Shown here in pieces: positions 11,310 to 23,924 of a stretch of DNA of 64,000 bases. Under the pieces are notes generated by a model. That model was not told the DNA's origin and did not search any database. It saw only the letters and a program-made list of their open reading frames with translations. Where the stretch lies: the NCBI GenBank assembly GCA_024036415.1, contig JAMWET010006760.1, positions 1,015,001-1,079,000 of the forward strand. Reading direction: 5' to 3'. This DNA comes from Prochilodus magdalenae (lineage: Eukaryota; Chordata; Actinopteri; Characiformes; Prochilodontidae). Positions within the stretch are counted from its first letter, which is position 1, and each line of letters begins with the position of its first letter. The position numbers were made by a program, and so were the translations under genes.

Positions 11310-11645
11310 GTGTTACTTGGGACACGGTGAGGAGACGGGATGCAAGTGCAAGCTTTAATTAGTATTACCAGTAATAACCAGTACAAAGACAAAACACCAA
11401 GCAAGAACACAAAGGACTACAGGGAGTATAAGGGAAGAAAGACCAACAAGGAACACCTGGGAAGGGAGTTACAAACCAAGGACAGGTGGGGGAATTGACA
11501 AGGGGACGGAGAAGGCGGAACCAGAAACCAAAACAAACAGAAGCACATGGAACAGAACAACAAAGAGCACATGGACATGACAAGGCAGAAACAGAAAGCC
11601 AGATAAGACAGAAAAACATGAACAGGACAGGGCAGGATGTGACAC
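11310..11645 (+). mobile_element. Non-autonomous MITE-like repeat, copy 1 (336 bp)
   Basis: Starts GTGTTACTTGGGACACG and ends AGGATGTGACAC, so the outer bases are a short imperfect inverted repeat of the GTGTCAC type, with TAG on both sides as a possible 3-bp target duplication. Inside it is purine-rich with many ACAAA and GACAGG words. A second, internally deleted copy is at 32166-32387: both share GGAGACGGGATGCAA, the GCACATGGACATGACAA segment and AACATGAACAGGACAGGGCA. It codes for nothing; frames of up to 119 codons on the minus strand are by-products of the skewed composition. Confidence 0.7.
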
Positions 11646-13980
11646 TAGGAGCTGCAGCGGCGAGCGCATGAGCATTGAAACAAGAGACGTGGAGCTGGAT
11701 AGCGAACAGGCTGTTAGAGAAAGAAGACTCTGCTTATGTACCACGTAGCTGTGGCCAACAACAGCTGTGAAAGCTGTGTATCTTTTAATAAAGCTTAATA
11801 TTAAAAAAACATCTTTCCTCAACATCACAAACTTCTCTTAACTTCTTTCTTAAGAGAATTAGACTGGTGGAAAAATAGTAAGGATGCTCTGAGGTCAGAA
11901 GGGGCAGTCAGTTACAACCTCCTCAATAATATTAATCTTCATTAATAGGAATAGTTCACAGATAGATCTAAGAACTCAAACCACAGGGACACAATTTGTC
12001 TGCCTTTTATTCCTTGCTCTCTATTCACAAAGGATCTTAGAATGCTGATCTTGCACTAGAGGTGCACTATGATGGAGGATTCATGCGTTAGTGATCCAGT
12101 TTTGGCTTCAGCTGAGGGTTATGCAGGTCAGGAGATGCTCATTGTGTAACAAAATGATACAACTTAGTTCAATTAGTGTAGAACTGTAAGAACTGTAAAT
12201 TATATAAAAGTCATATAATGTATCATTAATGCTGTAACAGTGTCTGTTTCCAAAATGGTAAGTTTGAATGTTTTGGAAGTTGATGGAACTTTAATTGCAA
12301 GTCAGGCCTTCTTGTCCAACATCAGTGCCTTAGCTCACAAATGTATGTGATCACTAATGAGCACTAATTCCCACAGACACACTCCAGAATCTTATGGCAA
12401 GCCTTACCGGAACAGTGGATGTTTTGTTTAAGATTTTTGGGTCACAGTAAGTCATAATGCGTTTTGAACCCCAACAACAAGTCTGAGAAACCTAATGAGA
12501 CTTTGATGCGGTTTGTGAGGAGTCTTGACTGGCCCCTTATGGATATACCCAGGTATTATTTTTATATGCTTTAAAGTCATATTGTACCCACAGGCTTATT
12601 TGCCCAAGAACTGTAAGAGAAATTACATTAAGGTCATATAAAAATACTCTATTACTTTTACAATTAAAGTCCTTGAGGCTTTGTTTGCCCAGTCGAGAAT
12701 GCTTGAAAGCGAGGGATAACATATCATACCCCTACTTTTATCTCTGAGGTATGTGCCGCTAGATGTAAAGAGAGGAGACATATTCTCTAGGTGTGAACCA
12801 CAGGCTGAAAGCCTGAAGACTCCCCTTACCCTGCAGTTCAAGGAAAATACTAAATTTGTATTTCTCTTTCTTTCTATTTCTGTTTCCATTTTTCCCCCTT
12901 GTAAAAATTATTCATACTTTCTCTCCTCCCTTCTGGGAAGTTCGTCATGTGATGGGTTCTACAGGTAAGTTAGGAAGGAAGCAATGTGGGTTGCATTGGG
13001 GACAAAAACTGAGGGGGTAACTAGCAGTGCTAAGAAACCCATATGAATTGAACCTCATGGAAGAAGCTGGTAATCTTGATTCATTTTAAATAGCTCCCTC
13101 TTAATTCCTGCACTGTGCTTCATTTGAGCTTTTTTTCTGCAAGAAGGTTTACGGAGAAACCAGGGACTGAGTAAAGTCTTCGTAAGCAGCTCATACGTTT
13201 TGGGGCTTTGTTGGCCTCTCGCCAAAACGAGGCAACTACACAGTGACAAAGTCAGCAAGTCTGGGGGGAGACCAGCTTTGAAGTTGTCAGTGCAGAATGT
13301 AGATAATGAAATGCCTGTACTGTATTCTGGTTGGAAGATGTGACGTGTTATAAATGGCAACTCACTAGCCGTTGTCTCTCCACTTTTGTGGCCGACCATG
13401 GTGTTAAGTGGCTAAGTTTCTCTCAAGTCATTATGCTGAGCGCCATGGCTTTCAAAACAAAACATGGATGTACAGTCCAAGGCCTCCGTTCTTGTAAACA
13501 AGCAAAGTCTATAAACCAATTCTGAGCACACATTTAGTTGGTAATGAAGTTCAGAGAGAGAAAGAGAGACAAGGAGAAACGAGAGAGTCCGCGGTAGTCC
13601 TCTTAGTGCATAAATGTCTACCCAGACCTAAGACTGACTTGGTCTTTTTAACAAAACTAGGAAGGGCATCTTATTAACTCGTATTCAGGTATCACATGCA
13701 GGCGCTGGTGTTTTTGAGGTTAGGTCTTCAAGGGGAGGTATTTGTCAGATGTAGTTTGGAGTAATTGCGGTTGAGTCAGACGCTGTGCTTTAGTCCTCAG
13801 CAGCTTCATGTTTTTGGGTTTCGCTCCCAGCTACACTCCAGGCAAAAACGAAGGAGCCGAGCCCCTGAACATGCCTATAAAAGGCCATCTAAGTTTATTT
13901 TTGCCGTCTGTTTGTGTGCTCACATGTGCGAGCCTACACTTGTTTGTTTGGGTTTTCCTGTTGGCCATAGAGAAGTTTAA
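11646..13980. other. No gene seen; unique sequence with several repeat-free patches
   Basis: No named repeat. The part 13050-13560 is richer in CpG than its surroundings and could be conserved, as could 13700-13980. The minus-strand frame of 114 codons at 13055-13399 shows no domain or bias that would support a gene. Confidence 0.4.
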
Positions 13981-14560
13981 TTGAGGGTGCACGACTGAGC
14001 AAACAAAAACTTGCGCATGGAACTCGACTGTCCAGCACCTGCACTACGCTGCTGAGATGCTAACGCTTTTGATATTAACCACTCCAGATCTGGCCATAAT
14101 AGTATTCATGGTTGCTCTGGGTTCTTTGGTGCAATATTATTAAGACCATTTTTATTCATGATATCTCTCCAAATTGTCCTTGGGAGAGAGAGAAGATTAC
14201 AGCAGACTAGTGACCCGTGACTGGTGAATAAACATGGAAAAACAATCATGGTCCCATTTAAAAAAGGCAAACCACATCGACTCACAGACCCCCAGGGGCC
14301 TCACAGCGAGTAATGGACTCGTTAAAAATGAATTGAAGCAAAAGGTTTAAGCCTTGTGCGAAATGAGAGAGGAGAGGTGAGGCATGCCAAAGCAAACAAA
14401 TAATAAAAGCAAACATCAATAGTTCATGGAAAGGTGTTACAGGTGAAAAGGTGAAGCGTACTAGCAAAAATGAGCTTGACCCTTCACAGTGCATGGAAAG
14501 CCTAGGGGCTTTATGCACAGCCTCCGTGTCTAATATTGGCAGCGCTTATTTCTTAGAATT
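13981..14560. other. Candidate conserved non-coding block
   Basis: Repeat-free, moderate GC, with ATTA/TTAT cores (GCAATATTATTAAGACC, TTTTATTCATGATATC) and runs without any coding frame. The texture (mixed purine runs, few CpG losses, many short palindromic AT cores) is like enhancers near vertebrate developmental genes. This is inference from appearance; a multi-fish alignment is needed to confirm it. Confidence 0.3.
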
Positions 14561-14749
14561 TTATTTGTTTTTGTTTATATTAGTTTTTCATCACCATCAC
14601 AGCTTAGCTGGTCTTTTGAATGCAGACAATAGCGAAGACCTTGCAGGGAAAGGAGATCTTTGAGAATCGTTTGCTCTTCCTGGTAATCAGCTGTAGTCCA
14701 GACAGCTAATGCAGAACATAATGACCTTATTGGCCATGTAGATAAGGAA

Positions 14750-14751
<2 letters not shown>

Positions 14752-14812
<61 letters not shown>
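14752..14812 (+). repeat. (GA)n microsatellite, about 30 units
   Basis: An uninterrupted GA run ending GGGAGAGGGA. The Ser-Leu repeat open frames on the minus strand come from it. Confidence 0.97.
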
Positions 14813-14820
<8 letters not shown>

Positions 14821-15172
14821 TCAAAGCAGAGTGTAGCTGACAGTGGTTCCTGCCAAGAGCTGCTTCGATTCCACATGAGTTCAAACTGATTAGGGCCTTG
14901 TGTAAAGGTCACAACCTCCAACTGAAGGAAAGTTGAATTTGATTCTGGAGTGGTGCAGAATAACCTTTTAATACTTTGGTGAAATGTAAAACATTTCCCC
15001 CAATATTTTCCTTTCCTTTATCAGAGGACCCACTGCATAGAAGATAACTGGCTTTCTAAAAGTCTCTTAAGGACGTGCCACCCCAGAAAACATCAAGATG
15101 CTGGCAGTTGTTGAAGACTGTTTAAAAAAACAAGCTGATTAACCAAACAAAATGATGTAAATGGGTTGAAAT
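14813..15172. other. No gene seen; short unique stretch
   Basis: Nothing recognisable between the GA tract and the 29-bp minisatellite. Confidence 0.5.
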
Positions 15173-15327
15173 ATTCTAGAACAGTGTGGATAGAGAAGGA
15201 CATTCTAGAACAATGTGAATAGAGGGAGACATTCTAGAACAGTGTGAATGGAGGGAGACATTCTAGAACAGTGTGGATAGAGAAGGACATTCTAGAACGG
15301 TGTGAATAGAGGGAGACATTCTAGAAC
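15173..15327 (+). repeat. 29-bp minisatellite, five full units plus a partial sixth
   Basis: Units start at 15173, 15202, 15231, 15260 and 15289, with a truncated one at 15318. Each starts ATTCTAGAAC and ends GGAC or GAC. Units 1 and 4 are identical (GTGTGGATAGAGAAGGAC tails); units 2, 3 and 5 share the GAATAGAGGGAGAC-type tail. The order X-Y-Y-X-Y hints that three-unit (87-bp) blocks were copied. The invariant TTCTAGAA is a palindrome and also fits TTCnnGAA, the heat-shock-factor half-site pair. There are no differing spacers, so it is not CRISPR-like. Confidence 0.95.
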
Positions 15328-16594
15328 AACTTATCAATGTCCTGGTTGTTGGGGTCACAGAGAGCATCCTACTGTGTGGTCTCAAAACAGCACTGCAGTG
15401 ATTCCCAGGTTACCATGTTCTCACTGTCCTGGTGGGGGCTGGCTGTCTTTGGATCGATGATTAGACCCATTCGAGCGCTGTGTGGGTGTGGTTAATGAGC
15501 AGTTGATTGACAGCTCTCTGTCCAACACTCCTTGCCTGCCCCACCACACATTATTATCATTATCCAGCTTCTATGTGCCAGTAACTGGACAGATAAAGTC
15601 ATGGACAAACAGATGTGCAAACAACCATATGGACCAACAGCAGACAGATGGACAAACAATAAATGATGAAGCAACACATAGACGAATGAATGGATAAATA
15701 GCATTTGGAGTTTGGATAAAGACAAGGACAGGAACAAGCAGCTACAGTCAGGGGATCTAGCTTGATTAATGTTGGTTATGCTGGGTTAGTCTCAGCTCAC
15801 CAAGTTTCTCTGACTTGGAAACTGTTTTGTGTGGGCGGAGACATCAGTCTTGTGAATGGTTAGTAAAGTTTTACAGTGTTGGCTAGGATAAAAAACACAG
15901 TTTACATAAAATATGAAGAAGCGTGGTAAAATACAGAAACATTTAATATATTAATGTATCCATAAGGCATACTTTCCACATTTATACCATGACCCAGAAG
16001 ACCAGTAGAAAGAAAACACAAGTTTAGCTTCCCTGGAGCTTTAGGGTTTTGTTTTCTATTGATCAGCCACCATGATAACAACTAAGTGCAAGTTTTATTT
16101 CTATGGCTGGTCAGAAATGAGCTTTAGTGTTATTTTATTTGTTTCATTTCTTAAGTTTATTGCAGTAATCAAATACTACACATCTCTAAGAATCTTTCAT
16201 AATTTCTGCATATTTGTGTTGTTTCCTACAACACATGCCTGCCAATCACATTGCCTACCTCTGGATTTAGAACGTATAAGAGTGTACAATCCAGCAAATA
16301 CCAGAATTCACGTTGTTGGTGTGGTTCATGTGGCAGTACAAAACAATCCATCTGCACCACTGCCCCAAATGTCATCGCTATAGCCAGAAACCAGGCACCA
16401 AAATAAACATGCCCATGCTTAAATATTGTTCCATTGCAATTATCCTGCAGGTATACCAAGATGCTGTCACTATCAGATCCCTCTATTTGTCTTCCAGCTG
16501 ACTCATTGGAATGCTAAACTTAATGTGTAATTGCTGAAAAAGATGGATTGCCCCTATAGTTTGTTGATGTGTGAGAATAAATCATTCAAAGAGA
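15328..16594. other. No gene seen; possible conserved block at 16205-16500
   Basis: At 15570-15730 the sequence has loosely repeated GGACAAACA/GGATAAA words. The part 16205-16500 is repeat-free, with open frames on both strands (103 codons plus, 77 minus) but no domain I recognise, and ends GTTCCATTGCAATTATCCTG, which looks like a conserved regulatory element more than an exon. Confidence 0.35.
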
Positions 16595-16925
16595 CGGCAT
16601 TAGCCGTGCGTGCGGCTGGGTGTTAACTGTCAGCACTTCTTTTGTCTTTGACGGAAAAACCTATAAGTCTACTGACGACCTTTCGGTGGCCTAACAAAGA
16701 GAGCAGAAAAGGGGAATTGGCTCTGTCGCCCTCACTTTTCCTCTCCCACCATAGCCACGTTAAAACCACACAAATGCAGAGGATATCTAGGCCCAGTCAA
16801 GAGCAAAGCAGGTGATGAAAGCTGACAGAGCCGGGTTTAAAACGATTTATGTCACTTGGGCCCAAAAGTGAGTTTTACTGCAGCGCTTAAAGCTTGGAAA
16901 CAGCTATGCATTAGCTTCTAGGTCA
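16595..16925. other. Candidate conserved non-coding block
   Basis: A CpG-retaining, repeat-free stretch (GGCATTAGCCGTGCGTGCGG, CTACTGACGACCTTTCGG) ending in CAGCGCTTAAAGC, in AT-rich surroundings. No coding frame. Inferred regulatory element, not demonstrated. Confidence 0.3.
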
Positions 16926-17162
16926 AATAGTTGAATTTAATATACTGGGAGTATTTAGTTAGTGCTGGAATGTGACTCAAAAGACAATATGAAAGTTAAA
17001 AAGCAGCTTTGAAAATGTCGTTTTAACCCTTTTCTGCCAGGTTGAAAAGCACTTCAGTGTTTTGATCTGCTTTTCTTTATTAATAAAAGTGATATCTCAG
17101 TGCTGTTATTTATATCTATTTAACATCTACTCATCTATCTAACATCTAGAAAAGCAGGTATC

Positions 17163-17395
17163 TCCATAATGGCAACTTTTCAGGGGAGGGCAGTAACCTA
17201 GTTTAATTTTAATTTGCAAGTTAATTTCTTTTGGTCCATACAACATGACTTTTTTACACAATGTTAACAATAGCAATTGTGTTTAAATGATGACTTAAAG
17301 CAGAAATTGTGATACTTGTTTTTCTCTGGACAGCCGTTATATAAACAGCACAGCCTGACAAAACAAAATATAATATTTACAATAGTACCATTTTG
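17163..17395 (+). repeat. Dispersed repeat (AATGGCAACTTT family), copy 1
   Basis: Shares with 30395-30572 the words AATGGCAACTTTTCAGGGGAG, ACTTGTTTTTCTCTGGACAGC and a final ATATAATATTTA, in the same order and orientation. The middle has diverged or has an insertion. Non-coding and unnamed. Confidence 0.55.
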
Positions 17396-19034
17396 AAGAA
17401 GCAAATATACATATATGTGTTATATGGTAATGCAGGCCACATCATTTTAAAAGATTGATATTTTTGTACACATGTCTGCTAAAAATAAGAACATGAGCTT
17501 AGTTTCTGGTATGTTTAAAATACATATGAGTGGTTAAAAAGTTAAAAAGATAAATCAATGCAAAACACAATCACATAATACAATCAGCTGCAGTTTTATA
17601 CTGATTGAGCCAAACAAGTTTTTCCATGTCAATACATAAAATTACGGTATACAATCTGTTATTGACCACAGTGTGGAAAACATGAGATACCAAAACAGAA
17701 ATATGCATTGTTTACATTACATTTGTAGTGTAATGTTTATGATGAATGTGTATTTTCCTGGTTATTTACAGAGAGGGGCTTATTGTAATACTACCCCCAC
17801 TGCATGGAACCTGTAACCTGGTTACCTCTCGCTATGACTCTATGTACATGCTTCAAATTACATCCACTGTGATCATGATTCAGATATATAGATGTAAATT
17901 CTGTGACTTTACACAGAAAGGCTGAACCTGTTTAACTACTTAACATATCCATGTTACATTTTAGCCTGCTTGTTTGTGTCTGCTCTCTCCTACTTTACAC
18001 TTCAGTGATCTTTTTAGAAACAAATCAAAACACTAAACCATTGGTAATCCAAACTCTGCTCTGAATGAGCTTGGAAACTAGGACAGTGTAGCTGGCTATA
18101 GGTGGTATTGTGCTTATTTCATATAGTGATGGACAATACACCAGCACCCAGAAAGCTCTAGGTCCACATGTTGATTCGTTCTAGGCAAAGCTGATAACAT
18201 GTTGAGTCAGACTTTTTAAAAGAAGCAAGCTTCAGCCCCTCAGTAGTATACCTAAAGTATATAAAAATAAGTATACCTCTTTAAACTAAACGTATTTTGT
18301 GGAAATAGTCCTAAAGTTCCTATTTCCTTTTATGCATTTTAAAAAGTACTTCTTTTTTGTATTGTTGCAGTTGAATTAATGTTTTTCTAAACATACTAAA
18401 GTAGTAATTTTTTTATATATATTATATAATTGTTTAAATTATATTTTTAACATATCATTTTAAAGTATATTTTAAAACAATGATCAGTCAGCAATTAAAT
18501 ATATTTCTTGGTCCTCCCATGAGCATACATTTAAAATGTCTTTGAAGTGTACAATTTGTGTCTCAATGTACTGCTCCACAAATCTTCATTTCAGTTCTGA
18601 TTTTAACTAGAAAGAAAAAGATTTTGACCTCTAAAGTTATGAAAAATTATAGTGAAAATTGTGAAAATATCAGTTCATGGGAACATGTATTTTGACACTG
18701 GGAGACCATCAGTATCTGTCTGTGCATGCATCACTCAATCAGTGATGAGAAGCCATTAACATAATCTGTTTTACATAAACATAATGGCACATTCATTTAA
18801 ACCAGCACCTGCTACCTGCTCAGTATTTGAGTATGATCTGGTATTTAGCTTTGCTACGATTATCTTGCATGTGTGTGTTTATTCACATTCAAGGTGCAAT
18901 TCGCCATTTCCCCCCTCTCTATTTCCCCAGCAGTAATGGGAGAAAAACGACAGCTTGGGGGTCTGATAATATTGACCTTGATGTTAATGAGCTTTTCTCA
19001 GATGGAGTATGTTCCCTCTTGCTCTTTCTCTTTT
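17396..19034. other. No gene seen; strongly AT-rich
   Basis: Many T and A runs, especially 18240-18500. No repeat family or gene recognised. Confidence 0.5.
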
Positions 19035-19082
19035 GTACACACACATGCACACCCACACACCCACTCACCCACATTTACGCAC
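19035..19082 (+). repeat. Imperfect CA-rich tract
   Basis: ACACACACATGCACACCC followed by CACACACCCACTCACCCACA. Confidence 0.8.
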
Positions 19083-20648
19083 CATAATTGACATCGCTGC
19101 CCTGCTAATGCAGTGTCACTTACCTCTGTCAATCTCAAGGAGACTTTTCAGCCTACACTTGTCATACCCATTAGGTTGAACTGGTGTAGCTGGAGCCCCT
19201 GTTGTTTCTCAGAGCCCACCTCCTACATTGTCCCCATTTACACTTTCACCTTCCACTTAAGATACGCTTTTTAATACACCTGACTGCTGGATGGTGTATA
19301 CTTAGGGGTGCATTATTGTGTATAAAACCATACCCACTGCCATTTGGAGGGTTGGGTGAGTTATTTTAACATGTATTCCAGAGCAGATTTCTGAGTACCT
19401 GTTTATAATTTAATCTATCTCAAAGAATACTGTTTTCAAGTAATATTATTTGATTACTTTGTCACATTTGGGTTATTTCCAGTTTGATTAAATAATGGCA
19501 ATAGAAAAACAATGTTAAGATGTTTAAAGAAATATTTAACCTTATACAAAGTGCAAAAAGACTTGGAACAGTATGTGAAATGAAAAAAAAAACCAGAAAG
19601 AACATAAAATACTTTTATGAACATCTTTGTTTTTTCTAACTATACACTAATTCCCAATTTGATGCCTGGCAACACATTCCAAAAAGTTGGAACAACAGGA
19701 TCTTTACCAGTGAGTTAACTTTCCTTTTAAAGGCACCTTATTATCATTAAGGGATTAAAGAAACATAACCGATTCAGTTTTGAAAACATAATTTGCTTCT
19801 GATATCATATAATTATTTTGATCTTATTAAAAAAAGGCACAGGTTATTTTCTAATGACAGGCTGGTAATTCTAGAAACTCCACTTTTCTGATCACACGGC
19901 CCTGTAGAATGTGACTTGGAATTGAAAATATGCATATTAAGATAAATATAAACACTGTTTATTGTCCAAGGTTTGAGAAACTGAAACATGTAGAACAAAC
20001 AAATACCTAGGAATTAATGCTGTCCAGGTTTTTCTTAAAGATGTGAGAGATTGTGAGAGAAGTTGGCTTCCTGTTTGCCCTCTTGTTTTGCAAATTTTCC
20101 ATTCCACCCTAAATGTTGCCACAGATATATTCAGGTCCCTGAGCAAGTCGTAGCACATGTGAGAATGAGAAATTGGTCAATTTCAGCCTTGTTTAAAGAT
20201 GCGCATTAACTATGCCCATGCAGATTTTCTTGGAAACTACATTTCTGCAAAGTCAGCCCACACCCATACCAGCTTTGCATTGCATTTAAGGTCAATTAAT
20301 ATGGTGAGTAATAGGAAGCCAATTTTACTTTGGTTTTAAATTTTTAGGGTACTCACTGACAGGTGAGTGGAAACAGCATGAAAATCACTGACACCACCCT
20401 CATAGCCTGTAGCAGAAGATTTCGGCCTGTCTAATAAGGCATTGCTCTTGGTCCGTTTTCAGTGTTCCTGCTAACTTTGAACTTGAGCTTTTTTGAACAC
20501 CATTTTAGGTGTAGGCAGGACTGTTTGGATTGTTTTGTGGATTTTGGAAACAGTTTTTCACTTTTTTGCCCACCTTTTTCATTACAGTATTTGTATTTAA
20601 AGGAGAAAGCATCTGTTTACGGTGAGTCAGTAAAATTACTATCGCTAA
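19083..20648. other. No gene seen; AT-rich with one repeat fragment
   Basis: Apart from the fragment at 19550-19730, no recognisable element. The minus-strand frames near 19813-20158 lack any domain. Confidence 0.4.
19550..19730. repeat. Fragment of a dispersed repeat (CAACACATTCCAAAAAGTTGG)
   Basis: The phrase GCAACACATTCCAAAAAG followed by TTGGAACAACAGG resembles a fish interspersed repeat with the word 'acattccaaaaaagttgggac'. Only this core is recognisable. From memory. Confidence 0.4.
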
Positions 20649-20649
20649 A

Positions 20650-21978
20650 TCGCTAAATTACGCAATATCTTATCCTTAAAAGACGCGGAAAAGCTGGTCC
20701 ATGCCTTTATAACTACTAGGCTGGATTATTGCAACACACTTTTAGCCGGATGCACAAATAAGGCTCTACATAAGCTCCAGCTCATCCAGAACGCAGCTGC
20801 TAGAACCTTACTAGAACTAAAAAATACGATCACATTTCCCCATTACTGTCCTCGCTACACTGGCTACCTGTAAAATTTCGTGTGGACTACAAGATTCTAC
20901 TCCTTACATACAAATCAGTGAACGGTCTGGCCCCCCAGTATCTCAGTGAACTACTTCACTCATACGAAGCCACGCGTGTGCTCCGCTCACAAAATAGTGG
21001 CCTAGGTTCAGAAGAACCACAGCAGGTGGTCGGGCCTTTTCTTGCGTAGGCCCGAAACTATGGAATCTTCTCCCTCTATCCGTTCGGGAATCAGACACAC
21101 TCTCTACATTTAAAACTAGACTCAAAACATACTTGTTTGCACAAGCATTTAGCTGATAACATCTGTTTACCGCTTTAATTTACATTTCTCCATAAATAGA
21201 CCAATACCCAAACTTCTCCCTCTTATCTGTCTCCTCTATGAACGGATCATTCCTAGTGGATCACACTGGAGGGGCTACCAGCGCTGAGGAATCCTCTACA
21301 GGACTCTCAGGACTACACACACTCAATTCAACAAGTTACAATATCTACCTCTTAATCCTAATCCTCCTAGTCAGTGTATGTCTCCATCTCTTTCTCTTTT
21401 ACTTTCTCTATCTCTATCCTTTTTTCTCTCTTTCTTTCCTCTTTTTTGTTAAGCACTGGACTGACGTGATCACATCAGAACCCCCATAGTGGATAGAGGC
21501 ACCTGAGCATAAGCGCCACTGTGTGTCTCCTGTCCTGTTTCATCACCTGGCATGACCACAACCTTACACTGACCAGCGTCTGGCCATGCTTATTATGGTC
21601 GGCTCCAACTCGCAGTTACTGCCTCCTGGACTAATCAGACTGGATCTAATCAGACTGGATCTATTAGATGTTCCTCTATGTTAATTCTGTCTGTCTCTCT
21701 CTTCTCATCCGGGTTGACCTGAGGAGGTTGGGTTCCGCCCTTGAGCCTGGTCCCTCTCGAGGTTTCTTCCTTACCTAAGGGAGTTTTTCCTCGCCACTGT
21801 TGCCTCTGGCTTGCTCAAGGGGGGCTCGGACCCGGTTTTTCCACCTTCACATGTCTGTACATTAACCTTGTGGTTATTTTCTTTGTATGACAAATTGATT
21901 TTTTGTGAAGCTGCTTTGAGACAACGTTGGTTGTAAAAAGCGCTATATAAATAAATATTGATTGATTGATTGATTGAT
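20650..21978 (+). mobile_element. L2-clade LINE, 5'-truncated 3' end with tail
   Basis: A retrotransposon 3' end of about 1.3 kb. It contains the C-terminal part of the reverse transcriptase ORF (to the stop at 21154-21156), a 3' UTR of about 800 bp with GGTTTCTTCCTTACCTAAGG and GAGTTTTTCCTCGCCACTG, and the terminal GCGCTATATAAATAAATA followed by TGAT repeats (21958-21978). That 3' end is typical of fish L2/Maui-type LINEs, whose tails are short tandem repeats instead of poly(A). Severe 5' truncation is the usual result of target-primed insertion. Confidence 0.9.
20652..21156 (+). pseudogene. C-terminal fragment of L2-type ORF2 (reverse transcriptase), frameshifted
   Basis: The frame reads KDAEKLVHAFITTRLDYCNT (LDYCNT is a hallmark of L2 and Rex1-type RTs), then LQLIQNAAART. 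It shifts by one base near 20820 in an A run, continues as LHWLPVKFRVDYKILLLTYK and NGLAPQYLSELL, and shifts again near 21045 into GPKLWNLLPLSVRES and TRLKTYLFAQAFS before the stop. The N-terminal endonuclease and RT catalytic core (including YADD) are absent. Cannot be functional. Confidence 0.9.
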
Positions 21979-23712
21979 AGCTAAAAGTCTCTATGCTTAA
22001 TATCAGTAAAAATGTTAACTCTTATTCTGTGAGAGAAAAAAACAAACATTGTCTGGTGGAACAGGGGTAACCAGCAGTGGAGAACCTTCATGGGATTTTT
22101 CATCCACTTTTACATAGTACTATCACTATGCTTGGTGTAGTGGAAAACTATATTTAAAAATTGGGGTTAAAATCTAGAAACCCATTTGAAACTGCCCAGG
22201 GTAGCTTTTTACGAGCTGAACAGAACAATCAACAAAATAAGTTTTGAACTGGACCAATACTGTGCAAATAAAGCCACACTAACACTATTTTCTAAAGAAA
22301 AGTTGCCTTTTCCCGAAGCAGTCACCGTAAAACTGCCTACACGATTTAAATGTCTTTATACAGGAATGGGCAATGTATCTTAATGTACACCTGCATTGAT
22401 GTACATCTGCATTAGCATGGTGCTAGCAAACTGTTAGCAATCCCATACAGGTTGCATTTTTTAAAAAGAGTTATTAAACAGTATTTTATGGTCCAAACAG
22501 AAGACCTAGTTCTTGTAGTAATGGTTTGCCACAAGAATAATAGAATAATCTTCAAGACATATGTACAAACACAATGTGCATTTTTTCCCTATTCACTACA
22601 TCCTCAAGATGGATGAAATGGACTACACCAGAATACCAGATCTCGAAGTCTGGATTCCTGTTCACATAGCAAGTGTGTATATAAAGCACAACCCGTTTGG
22701 CTTCGACCCCAGTTTTTAAAGCGCCCTAAACAGACTACATTTGACAGAATGCAGCCCATAGAAGTTTATTTGTATCACACCTGCTCCTGTTGCCCTAGTA
22801 CAGCATGCATGCTTTGGTTATGGATTACTATTGTAACATGTAATTTGTAACGTTTGCCATTTGGGTCACATTTGTGTTGTTTCTTATAGACTTACTGCTG
22901 TGCCAGATTTTTTTCTTTTCTCCGAGGCTGTTAGCGCTGAGGCTAGCTGCAGTTAGACTATGAGAGCACACACAGGTCAGCAGAGCAGCCCAGCGACGAT
23001 AATTCACATTTTATGGACAGAACAAGTCAAGTGTGTAAAGTTCAGCAGAAACATTGTTGAAAATGAACTGGGTCCATGACATTTCAATCTGAATGGTTCG
23101 CCCCCATGTAAAAATAGTGCTGCTGTTGACAGAGGCATGTAATTCGGTCCATGCAAGCGGGTGCATCTTTGGAAAGCTACACTATACAGCCTGAAACACT
23201 CATTGTTCCACAGGAGACAGAGTAGCATGTGCTTGTTCAGATGAAGGTCAAAGAAAGCAATGTAGTGAAAGTCATACAGGGAATGTCACCAGTTAGGTTG
23301 TTGTAAAATGCAATGAATGGTCTTTCTACATAATTTAGGGTATATCTCAATAGAAATGCATTCCTTCTCTCTTTCAGTGAGGGGCAGTTTTGGTTGTTAT
23401 GGGTCTCATCACCTGCTTCTTAAACTCATTATAGGGGACAAATCTTGAATTTGTGCAACACTTCAACATAGGGTACATTTAAAAATGCTATTTTTTAAAG
23501 TTTATTTTGCTAACTTAATTCACAGTTTCTACTTAATACATAGTTTCTACTTGCTGAAACCACATTATTTAATACAATATACTAATATGCTGGCCTGGAC
23601 CTACCGGCATTTTACTATGCACTTTCACAACCCAGGAATAACTCATCCACTTAGCATTGTAGTTAAAGTGGCTACTAAATAAAACACCTTAGTACTTAAA
23701 AAAGGCTGTGAT
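21979..23712. other. No gene seen; unique or heavily decayed sequence
   Basis: No open frame with a domain and no repeat I can name. Around 22390-22445 short GTACAYCTGCATT words recur twice. Confidence 0.45.
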
Positions 23713-23868
23713 TTTAAGGGGTTAACATAGGATTAAAAATAAAATATAAAACGCCTTTGTACAGGCAAAAAATATTTGTGTCTGACAATCTGTTAAATGC
23801 TACAAGTAAATAGTAAATGTGCATTAAAAGGTGCAGGAATATGTTATCTATACATAATGTTATATATG
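23713..23868 (+). repeat. Local diverged repeat P, copy 1
   Basis: Aligns with 24752-24897 through TTAACATA, AAATATAAAACGCCTTTGT, GACAATCTGTTAAATGC, GTAAATAG and a final TTATCTATACATAATGT. I estimate about 70% identity by eye. Same orientation, about 1.04 kb apart. Non-coding. Confidence 0.6.
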
Positions 23869-23924
23869 TGTAGGTATGTGTGTGTCTCCCTGCTTTTGTG
23901 CGAGAGCCACACGTAATTAGCATT

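Noticed and set aside
14687..14921. Ser-Leu repeat frames on the minus strand
   Set aside because: Translations of the GA microsatellite.
15173..15327. Regularly spaced 29-bp direct repeats, reminiscent of a CRISPR array
   Set aside because: There are no unique spacers; the units abut, the genome is vertebrate, and no cas-like genes exist. It is a minisatellite.
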